Assembly (NCBI RefSeq): GCF_950023065.1
Contig: NC_088681.1
Coordinates: 66,498,836-66,562,835 of the forward strand
Reading direction: 5' to 3'
DNA length: 64,000 nt
Source: Planococcus citri
Lineage: Eukaryota; Arthropoda; Insecta; Hemiptera; Pseudococcidae
The translations under genes and the position numbers were made by a program. The notes beneath the pieces were generated by a model that saw only the letters and a list, made by a program, of their open reading frames with translations, had not been told where the DNA came from and did not search any database. This document shows, piece by piece, positions 44,263 to 54,800 of this stretch; positions within the stretch are counted from its first letter, which is position 1, and every line of letters starts with the position of its first letter.

Positions 44263-45996
44263 GTGAGTTGAAGTCGATAAAGAATTTATTGTAGGTATGT
44301 TTCATACAGCTCTATATCCTCTATCATGCTGAAATTTGTGTAAAAACAACCTAGTTGTTGGCTCAATACGTAAAGAGATGATTTTTTTAAGCAAATGTGT
44401 TTTGATTACGTGTACTCGATGAGAAAACGGCGTCTTATACATATGAATACACTCAATACTCATGTATCTTCATCTACATGAGTATATTAAAAGATATCTT
44501 TCGTTTAATAGCGTATTTATGGGCGAATTTATCTAAAGGTTATTGGCGATATTTATTAGTTCGCAATGGTCTTCTCTCGATGATGGTGACGGCGGCGCAT
44601 TACCTAACATAAAATTTTAACGACTGAAAATTGATTCGACAAACGCCTATTTACATGTACCTACGTACCTATCGGACTGAGGTACACACTACAAACATAT
44701 CGTTCTGTAAGAATAAAAATCATATAGGTAATACGATGACAGCCCATGCCATGGATCTGCGGCTGGCTCTCTTATGTACACAAAATATACTCGTACACAC
44801 ACTTATAGACTCGTTGGTCGTCGCAACCGCCATAATATACCGCAACTTTTACACGCGCGCAATTTTAATAACCAGATAGTAATCAGACACTTACATCGTT
44901 GTGTATAAAGATTAAAGTACTGTTAAAAAATTTATGAATAGAATTAGTCAAATCCGCGTTCGCGTTCGAACTTCATCGAAGCCTGTGACGTTGCACGAGC
45001 CCTCGTCGTTCCTCTCGTTGCCCTCGCCGCCCTCCTTTAAAATCCATATTGGCCGCAATCGAAGGCTATGATAAGTTTTTTTTTTTTTTTTTTTTTTTTA
45101 CAAGAGATTTTGGAGACAACGACAACTATACGACATCGTCGAATGAGCCGTTATTGGCTCGCGAACGCTGTAAGATGGAAAGTTTTCGGCTTAGAGAGTC
45201 GTTCAATGATCTATATCGCGGGTCGTATTGACGATTTATTAGCGTGACATTTATGATATCGTGGACGATCGTTCGTCATATAGTACAACCATTTAAAATA
45301 AAGTACCCATTGGGATGAATTACATGCGGATACTTTGTGGTTTTCCTGTACCAATTGAAATTCCAATGGAATGCCAAGAAAAGTACGTTGGGTTGGTACT
45401 CGAAGGTGTCACGTATGACGGTTATTATTGCTCCAGGATGAAGTTTGACGTCTGAGTAAAGAAAGGCATGACGAAGTGATGTAGCTTTAAGGGGAGGGGG
45501 AACTGAAATTTTCCTTACTTTTTTGCCAAATTTACCCAATTTTTTTACTCTTGGTCCCTCGGTATTTTTCATGATAATTAGCCAGATATGGTTCGAACAA
45601 ATTTTGGAAGAGAGAGTTGGAAAAAAATGTTGAATAATTTTTCAATGTTCAAAAACAATGCTTAAATTATACTCGATAAAAAATTAGACTTGTTCTATTG
45701 CAAGGTTAGTATCGAAATCCAAATTCCAAAATTCGCATTTTTTAGTGTTACATTTCGTGATTTTTTTCGTTCTTTTGGCCTTTAAAAATCAAATTCAAAA
45801 AGAAAACAGAAAATTTTCGATTTTGCCCGAGCGGAGCTGGGGTAAAAGTTTTGATTAATTTACAATGTGTGAGGTACATAAAGAATAATTTTCAATATAA
45901 AAAGTTTTAATGCCAAAATTTTGTGCTTTTTGGTAATTTTGAAAGAAATTTCGCATCGTTTTTAGTTATCATTCTTGAAAATTTTTGAAAAATTGC
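44263..45996. other. Unique DNA, possibly intronic
   Basis: It would lie in a long intron if the exon at 44216-44262 is real. It contains a T24 run (45076-45099), a CG-richer stretch at 44.95-45.24 kb and one reverse dispersed hairpin motif (about 45826-45848). Confidence 0.3.
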
Positions 45997-45999
45997 TCA

Positions 46000-47384
46000 C
46001 AAGGGAACTACCTGAACCGGCAGAAACGAAAATGAACGAATCAAAGCTAGATCGAAAGGGGACCACCTCAGGACCCCAAATCCAAAATTTCAAGTGCTAA
46101 AGTTGATTTCTCGATTTTTGGTGAATTTTTGAAAATTGAAAAATCCGAAAAATTATCAATTAATACCAAAAATAGAAAATATCGATGAAAAATGGAATTT
46201 TCTCGGGAAGTGGCTCAGATGGTGTCCCTATAACTCATTTACGACTTTCGAAATTAGTAAAACCTCAATTCCAGTCATTCTGGAGCCTCCAGAGATTTTT
46301 TATCATTTCTCCAGAAACTTGAAATTGCTGTGGAACGGCTAAAAATCAACTTTAGCACAAATAAATTTATTTGTGGCCTATGCGGGTTGCCTTTAACCAT
46401 TTTTTGCGGTTGTCGCGAAAATCGACGTCTGCCGGTTCAGATGTGTATTTTTGGCCACTGGAAAAAATGACAAAATTTGAAACTGTCAAATATTCCATCT
46501 TTTGCGATGCTATCTATCCGAGATCGAGCTCCGACCTATTTTCGACGTTCCGAATAGGTGAAACCTCCATTTCAACCATTCTGGAGCCTCCAGCGATTTT
46601 TTATCTTTTCTCCAGAAACTTGAAATTGCTGTGGAACGGCCAAAAATCAACTTTAGCACAAATAACTTTATTTGGGGCCTATGTGGGTTGCCTTTAACCG
46701 TTTTTTGCGGTTGTCGCAAAAATCGGCGTCTGCCGGTTCAAATGTGTATTTTTGGCCGCTGGAAAAAATGACAAAATTTGAAAATGTTGAATATTCCATC
46801 TTTTACAATGCTACCTATCCGAAATCGAGCTCTGACCGATATTCGACGTTCCGAATAGGCAAAACCTCCATTTCGACTATTCTGGAGCATCCATTAACAT
46901 TTTCAAATTTTGTCATTTTATTCCAGGGGCCAAAAATACACATCTGAACCGGCAGACGCCGATTTCCAGGACAACCGCAAAAAATGGTTAAAGGCAACCC
47001 ACATAGGCTCCAAATAATGTTATTTGTGCTAAAGTTGATTTTTGGCCATTCCACAGCAATTTCAAGTTTCTGGAGAAATGATAAAAAATCTCTGGAGGCT
47101 CCAGAATGACTGGAATTGAGGTTTTACTAATTTCGAAAGTCGTAAATGAGTTATAGGGACACCATCTGAGCCACTTCCCGAGAAAATTCCATTTTTCATC
47201 GATATTTTCTATTTTTGGTATTAATTGATAATTTTTCGGATTTTTCAATTTTCAAAAATTCACCAAAAATCGAGAAATCAACTTTAGCACTTGAAATTTT
47301 GGATTTGGGGTCCTGAGGTGGTCCTCTTTCGATCTAGCTTTGATTCGTTCATTTTCGTTTCTGCCGGTTCAGGTAGTTCCCTTG
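46000..47384. mobile_element. Complete long-hairpin element, CAAGGGAAC family (type 3)
   Basis: Ends CAAGGGAACTACCTGAACCG and complement, flanked by TCA on both sides (45997-45999, 47385-47387): a 3-bp target duplication. The internal order resembles the TA family ('tagatcgaaag', 'aatttcaagtgctaaagt', 'tcgatttttggtgaattttt'). Part of the left arm is tandemly duplicated with a period of about 301 bases (46347 and 46648). Frames at 46371-46697, 46672-46947 and 46988-47248 are reflections of the arms. Confidence 0.85.
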
Positions 47385-47625
47385 TCAGTAGAATTCAAGT
47401 TTGTCCGAGCGAAGCGAGAGTAAAAGCTTTGAAAAAATTGATAATTTGAAAAGCTAAATAACCGATGCAAAACGTTAATTTTCATAAATTCTTCATTTTT
47501 TCAGGACATAATTTTCATATGTATTTTCAAAAACAACCAATTTTGGCAAAAATGAGAAATTCTTGTCTCCAAATTTCCGGCGAAAAATTGGGCATTTTTT
47601 GATATTTTCATCAAAAGTTGGTATA

Positions 47626-48930
47626 GTCCGGCATATGACAATAGGAGTAATTGCACCCCCCCCCCACCGATCCTCCGGGACAACCTTTTTCTTAAAGGGG
47701 ACATCCTAAGGAACATTTTAAAGCAAAATTGCCGAAATAAAAGTTGGCCTTACTTACAAAATGGCGGCCATTTTGATTGATAGGTCAGCCGAAATCGCAG
47801 ATTTTGCGTTTTAACATATGACTTGCACGAACTTTTTCAATTTTTACAAAGGTAGATCGAAAGATCATGCAAAAATTCATCACCTGTCAAAATTTCAAGT
47901 GCTAAAGTGCCTTTTTCGATTTTTGGTGAATTTTTGAAAATCGAAGTTAGGCCAAAAATGAGGGGAAAAATCGAAATTTTACCAAATTGACCAAGAAAGC
48001 TGAAATTTGGGATATACACTATTTTCGACATGCCATATTGATTGGAAACGGTTTCAGCCCGTTTTGAACAGTTCTGGAGCCTCCAGCAGATTTTTGAAAC
48101 TCGAAATTCCCACAAAATTCCATCAAATTGGAGTTGTAAAGCTAAAATTTATATTAAAAACTTATTTCAATACGTTACGAAGTACTGCAGGTGAATTTCA
48201 AGTCGTTTTGGATCCTCCAGTGACTTTTTGAAAATTCCTAAAGCCTCCAGCAGATTTTTGAAACTTTAAATTTTCACAAAATTTCATCAAATGGAGATGG
48301 AAATCTGAAATTTACTCTACACTTCAATTTTAACACCCTTTGAAGACGACTTCAGGCGGGGACAAGTAATTTTAGGGCCTCCAGCGACTTTTTTTGAAAA
48401 TTACTGGAGCCTCCAGCAGATTTTTGAAACTTGAAATTTCCCCAAAATATCATCAAACTAAGATGGAGAGTCGAAATTCATTCTGCAAACTAATTTCAAT
48501 ACGCTACGAAGTTGACTGCAGGTGAATTTCAAGTCGTTTTGGAGCCTCCAGCAACTTTTTGAAAGGTTGTATGACGTTTTTTTGGAAAATTGAAATTTCC
48601 TAAAAGTAGCTGGAAGATTTAAAACCATTTGAAACCACCATGTAGTCTGCGAAGTAAATTTCAACTTGCCAACTCCATTTGATAAATTAATGTTGGGGAA
48701 ATTTCAAGTTTCAAAAATCTACTGGAGGCTCCAGTAATTTTCAAAAAAGTCGCTGGAGGCTATAAAATGACTTGAACCCACCTGAAGTCGTCTTCAGAGT
48801 GTTTGTTAAAATTGGAGTGTAGAGTAAATTTCAGATTTCCGTCTCCATTTTATGAAATTTTGTGAAAATTTAAAGTTTCATAAATCTGCTGGAGGCTCCA
48901 GTAATTTTCAAAAAAAGTCGCTGTTGTCCC
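47626..48930 (-). mobile_element. Truncated TA-family hairpin element, copy 3
   Basis: Starts GTCCGGCATATGACAATAGG after TA. It follows an arm and the asymmetric core, which lies here at about 48458-48664 in the opposite strand sense to copy 1 (3411-3617), then stops about 600 bases short of the other end. So it is a reversed copy with the last arm largely lost. Confidence 0.8.
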
Positions 48931-51900
48931 TAAAATGATCTGTTTCTACTTTACAACTTTGGTCAGGGAAAGAAAAAAGGAAAAGATCGGGCCCGAGTGA
49001 AGCGATGGCGGAAACATTTGTAAATTTATACCCAATGCAAGCAGTAAAACCCCATGGTTTTTGATAATTTTTGATTTTCCCTGCTTACACAATTTCTTTA
49101 CAACTTTTCCCAACTCACCCAATTTTTCCAAAAATTCTCAACTTTTTGTCTAAATGTTTCTGTCTGAGGGAGTGATCACCGCCCCCCTCATCGTTCAGCA
49201 CATTCTGCGCTTGAAAGACGTTCAACCGATAAATTTCAAGCTTTTTTATGAAAGAAATTGGACTGAAAGATCAGATTGTGATATTTGAAGAAAAAAAGAA
49301 TTGAATTTCAGTGGTGGCTTATTTTCGAAATTGAGGAGTTTTTTTCAATTTTCTCCAAAAGAAGTATTTAATCAAACCAGAAATTTTTTTAAATTCAAAA
49401 CCAAAAAAAAATTAATTCTGAAAAAAATATTTTTTTTTGAAATAGAAGAAACTTAACTTTGAAATTAATTTTTTTCCAAAATTGAAAACCTCGAACGGTG
49501 TTATTTTTCCATGTTTTATTCTTATTTTGTTGCAATTTTAAAAAGTTTTCCTTATTAGCTGTCAAAGTTGTTGAAAAAAGGGATTGAAATTTAGTGTTTT
49601 GGAACTTTAAATATTTCTTTTACAGGTCATATAAAAAAAAAATGAATAAATAAAAATGAGGAAAAGCAAATACTTGGCAAATAGAATTTCACAGCAATTT
49701 TTTGTCAATTTGATTTTTTGTTTCAGTTTAAATCTGTAAATTCGTCTTCGGAAATCAGCGTAATTTTCGAGAAAAATCCTCATTCCAAAATGATTGATCT
49801 CAAGTTCAATTTTTTTCCAAATATCTCAATCTGATTGTTCTGTCCAACTTCTCTCATGAAAATTCTTGAAATTTTTCTGTCGAATCTTCTCCCAGGCGCT
49901 TAAAATTTGAGCCATTTTGTTGAAAATATTTCGCTATTTGGGTTTCGATTCTGTTGTGTCACCTTGAATCTTATATATCAGAATTTTTTCAAATTTTCAG
50001 GGAATTTTGGAAGTTGAAGGGGGCACTGTAAAGTTTGCATCAGAAAAAAAAAAGATTTGATATTCGTATTTAGCGTTTTAGAAAACGTACCAATCGATAC
50101 GTTACACGATATAATGCTTTTTTTTCATTTTAAACAAAATTTAGGACCCCGCACCCTCGTTTTGGGAATCATATCACGAAAATTTTATAAGTGTAAATAT
50201 AATTAAAATGTAAGCTATGCTTTTCGCGAATTTTCTTGAAATTTTCAAATTTTTGTTCCGAAATTTGGCAAGCTTTTGGATATTGTGCTTTCAAAAAAAC
50301 TTAATTTTGAACTTTGAAAATTTTTGCCCAATTAAAATGTTTTTGAAACTACCTATGTAATTTTCAGTATTTTTTTGTGTGACTATCAAGAATTCAGAAA
50401 AGTGCTTTTTTTGGCATTTTCCAAGACTTTTGAATTCTCTGAAAAAATGATAAATTTCTTATTTTTCTAGTCATTTTAATACGAGTACGAGTACTCACTC
50501 AATTTTTAGATTTAAAATCTGATGCTTTTGAGAATTTGAAAATTTTTTTTTAGAATTCTAGATGGCTTCTTGAAACTATGTAAGACATTCTGTCAGATTT
50601 TCGAAAACTAGGAAAAAAACTGTCGAGTTTGTCCACACATATTATTTTCTTCAAGCCAGCTTCGTTCAAACAAACTACCAATTAAGACACCATATGGTCA
50701 TCTCTATGATCCTTCACGAAATTCCAAATTCCCTGTATCCTGGTATGAATGAATCACATCATCGAATTTTCAAAGCATAAAAAAAATAGCACCACGAAAC
50801 CCATGGATCTCAGCCAAAATATGATTCACTTGTCATCAAATTCTCATCCAAATCATCATAGATACATACGAGTACAAAGTCTCTTCCCTACCATTCAGGT
50901 ACGTTCAAGTTCCGGCAAAAAAAAACATCTACCTACCGGTATAATCACTCATCACTTATGACATTCGTCGAATCGAGAATCGTAAAACGATCGAGCTGGG
51001 CGAGGTGGCAAAAAGGGGGAAATCACACACATAATTCATTAACTGGGCGATAGAGCATATCGTCACCGAAACCGGAACCGGGCGCCGTATTGATTGATGA
51101 GCACACACTTTGAAATGCGATAAGAGCACACATTAGGACAGATTATTATATGCAAAGGGAGCAGACCAAGCGAATCCTATGCATTTATAGGGGGTGATAC
51201 ATCGTACGATGGACGATAACAAACATTACGAAAAAAAAATGATAATTAAAATTGATCTTTTTTTGGTTTGGAGAAAAAAATAAAAAATAATAAAATAAAA
51301 CAAATACCATCATCGCCATCGCCACGAACCCTGTGTGTATTTTTCCTATGTTTTCTCATCTTTTTTATTTCGAAAAAATAAACCAGCGCATTATTTTATC
51401 CAAAATAAAAAAAGAAGAAAAAATAATAATAAAAATGTATAAAAAAAAGAGGCGATTAAATAAACAGGTGGGCATTTAAAACCCTAATTTATGGAGTTTA
51501 TATTTACATAAATCGTTTGGACCTGGTTGGCGTTTCAAACGATAAAATATATAAAAATGAGACAGGTTCTACCAATTGTGCCCGCTCCGATGGCTATAAA
51601 CTATTAGAGCTGACATTATGTTGAAAATCGTCGACGAATTCTTTACTTATGTAGATATATTTATATAATGTGTGTACGAGTGGTTGTTGTGGCTGTGTGA
51701 GTTGAGTACGCTTGTCTATACCTAAACCTATATAGAATAATATTCCACTCGCCACCATAGTACTATTACTACAGGTACCTAAACGTATACTATACAAACA
51801 AACGCACACTAGTAAAAAATATTGCCAACTATACACCAATACCTTAGTTTTTATACGCTTTTTTTACGATCTCGCGTCGTCTCATCCCAAAGTGTACGAC

Positions 51901-52660
51901 GCGACGTGGTTTTTTTACCTGCTTTTTTTTGAGCATTTAAAAACAAAAATTCTTATACACAATAATTAGGATGAATTTGTGCTGCGTTCTCGTACGATCG
52001 TTCGTCTCTCTCTGTCGCACTTTCTCGTAAACGCGAACACTCGAATAGGGCAAGAGCCCGCAGACGAATAAAAAAAATAAAAGTTCGATCACATTTCGGC
52101 GCTCATTTATGTATCTAACGATATTATTATTATATGTAGAAAAAGAAGAAAATGTACGTGTTATGTGTAGTCTCGAGTAATTGCAACCATTTCTAACAAC
52201 ACTCTTCTCGTACTGGTATGAGACCCAGACCTTACAAATACGAAATTCGTCGAGTGTACGAGTACCTAACCTATGTAAGTCGTCTAATTTACCACGTGCT
52301 TTTTCAACTAATTGGCGTTGATTTGACTTTTCTCATCGGAGAAGCGTCACCATGACGTGAACATCGAGTTGTTTTAAAATCATTTTCAACAAAGTAACTG
52401 TAATAATGAGCCAAGTTTAATTTATAATGATGTACGTTCTATAAATTGAAAATCTAGTGGGAAAATGTATTCATTTATGGCTTGGAAATTGTTTTAGTTT
52501 TACAGAAAAAGTCGCTGAAATCAATGCACCAAATGGAGAGAACTGTGATAGCATAAACGACTGGACATTTTAAAACGTTGAATATTCTGGTTTTCAAATT
52601 ATTGAAATTTTACTGCATTTTTCGCCTTATTTTGTGAGAAGAGTAAAATTTTAATTGTAA
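48931..52660. other. AT-rich DNA, no confirmed gene
   Basis: 48.9-50.6 kb is A/T-rich low-complexity sequence with one dispersed hairpin motif in reverse (48988-49010). 50.6-52.6 kb is unique, with short microsatellite-like A/T runs near 51.24-51.45 kb. No exon with matched splice sites was found. Confidence 0.3.
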
Positions 52661-52664
52661 ATAT

Positions 52665-53387
52665 AAAGAGCCTTTCAAGGTAAGATAGTGAAATCCGCAC
52701 TTTCTCCGATTTTGTTGAAACTTACCCAAAATGTTAGTTTGGATGTAAAACTATCCCAAAAATTTTTGAGCCGAACCCCCCCCCCATCCCCACCCGACAA
52801 ATGTGCCCATACGTGCTCAAAATTCAAAATTTCTGTTCTCCGGAGGGGGTGGTCCAAAAATTTTGAAACTTTTACAGAAAATAGTCACTAGGTAGGTGCA
52901 TGTGTGGAATTTTTTTCAAAAAAAATGTCATATTTAGGGGGTTTTGGGGGGGATTTAAAATTTCAAAAATTCGTAGAAAAAAAGGGGGAGAGGGGCCTCT
53001 GCGAATTTTTTTCAGAAATTTAGTTACACCCTAAGGTATAACATATAATTTGCCCAAGATCCCAAAGGGGGGTGCAACATGGTCAAAAAAAAGAAAGTTT
53101 GAAAAAAACATGTATTTCCAGTATTACCGCGCGTTTTGTCAACATTCTTCCACGACACCACCGTGGGAAAACTTCACCTATCGCGCGCTCTCAAACATGG
53201 ATTTTTTTTTGAAAACCCTATTGAAATACCATATTTGAAATCAGAGGTTTTTTTGGTGAATATTTTCTTGAGTGGTGTGGTGAACAACAGAGCTATACCT
53301 ACACGAATTTTCAACCCCCTCCCTTCGTATTTACCCTTCAAAATTGTGAAAGTGCGGATTTCACCATCTTACCCTGAAAGGCTCTTT
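52665..53387. mobile_element. Inverted-repeat MITE, GGTAAGAT family
   Basis: Left 'gcctttcaaggtaagatagt' then 'gaaatccgcactttc' matches the complement of right 'gaaagtgcggatttc' then 'accatcttaccctgaaaggc'. About 48-base arms around 0.63 kb of interior rich in G and C runs. Target duplication not clear. The frames inside are not supported as genes. Confidence 0.65.
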
Positions 53388-53599
53388 GAAAATTTTGTGC
53401 AATACCTACATACTTACTTATGGCGGAAATTCAATAAACCCAATTTTGAAAAAATCTTCGGGTTGGGCCTGGTGAAAGGGTAGTCCTACCAATGCATCCA
53501 AAAACTGTGAAAAACATGACGTTGAAGGATCCACAATCGATAGAGCTGTTTGGAGTATTTGGTGCCGACGTTAGAGCACTTCCCTTTCCCCCTCCCCAA

Positions 53600-53848
53600 G
53601 AACAAACTGTTCAGCCTCTCAAGGTTGTCTGGCCTCTCAAAGTCATTATCCCGTCTGCTTGATTTTTCAAGGTCGTCAATATGTCTCTTCGCCCTCTCAA
53701 GGTTACTCACCTACCAGCCAGACCTCTCATAGTCCTTTGTCCACCTGTCTGGCCTCTCGAGGTTGTCAGTGTGCCTGTCTGTTTTTTCAAGGTTATCTGT
53801 CTTGATTGTCTGAAGTCATTGAACCCCTCATTATGGCTTTCCAAGGCC

Positions 53849-53880
<32 letters not shown>

Positions 53881-54800
53881 GGCTTCTTGAGGTGATTGAC
53901 CCGTTTTTCTGGCCTCTGTGCGTCTGTCTGACTTCTTAAGGTTGTCTGTCTACCAGCCTTTCAAGGTCGTCTGTCTGTCTGTCTGTCTGGCTTCTTAAGG
54001 TCGTATGTCTTTTGCAATGTCGTCTGGCTGTTTGTCTCTCTGGCTCCTCAAGGTCATTGACCCATCTGTCTGACTTCGCGAGGTCGTCTACATTCATTAA
54101 TGGTTTCTTAAGGTCATTAACCAGTCTGTTTGGCTTCCCAAGGTGGTATGTCTACCTCTGGGGCCTTCCAAGGTCATCCTGTCTGGCTTCTCGAGGTCGT
54201 CTACGTCTGTCATCGTATCTAGCCTCTAAAGCAGAGTGTCCATTCTCTGAAAAATCTGGAAAACCGGAATACTTCGTAACCTTTACGCAAAGTCCCGGGA
54301 ATTTGGAATAAATTCTTCTAAACAAAAATATCTCAAAGTTTTAAGAGTTTCTTGCATGTTAAAAAATTTTTTTTTATTAAAGAAGTTATTAATCAGAGTT
54401 TAGCCATTTTCATACTCGAAGAAGTACCTACTCAGTTTAAAGAGAAACGTATGAAAAAATTTACGCTCTCCTCTGGCAATTTCTTTAATTAAAGTATGGA
54501 ATAAGCATAGAAAATTGGAAAAAATGGGCTGGAAAACCTGGAAAAGTCAAGGAAAATGACTTGCCACAAATAACGGACACCCTGTCGGGGTCATTGACCT
54601 GCATGTCTAGCCTCTCAAGGTTGTCTGCATGTCTGTCCGGCTTCCCAATGTAGTCTATATGTACCATTCTAGTCTGTTGAGGTCATTGATCCATGTAGGT
54701 ACCTGGACGCTGAAGGTCACTGACCTACCTGTCTAGTCTCTCAAGGTCGCCTGTTTTACTGTATGGCCTCTTAAGGTCGTCTGTCTACTTGTCTATAAGC
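53600..54800. repeat. GTCTGTCTGG / CAAGGTCGTC minisatellite, interrupted
   Basis: Degenerate 25-35-base units built of CTGTCTGGC(C/T)TCTCAAGGTC, with pure GTCT tetranucleotide runs at about 53850-53882 and 53968-53990. Interrupted at 54232-54584 by a CAGGGTGTCC-type element. Frames at 53550-53732, 53681-53890 and 54012-54311 are satellite translations. Confidence 0.85.
54232..54584. mobile_element. CAGGGTGTCC-type MITE inside the minisatellite
   Basis: Left CAGAGTGTCCATTCTCTG and right 'aaaacctggaaaagtcaagg' to 'CGGACACCCTG' match the ends of the elements at 20015-22225 and 30063-30402. The minisatellite resumes directly after it. Confidence 0.6.

Noticed and set aside
53486..54311. Frames rich in SRSL, CLSVCL and similar
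   Set aside because: Translation of the GTCT/CAAGGTC minisatellite.
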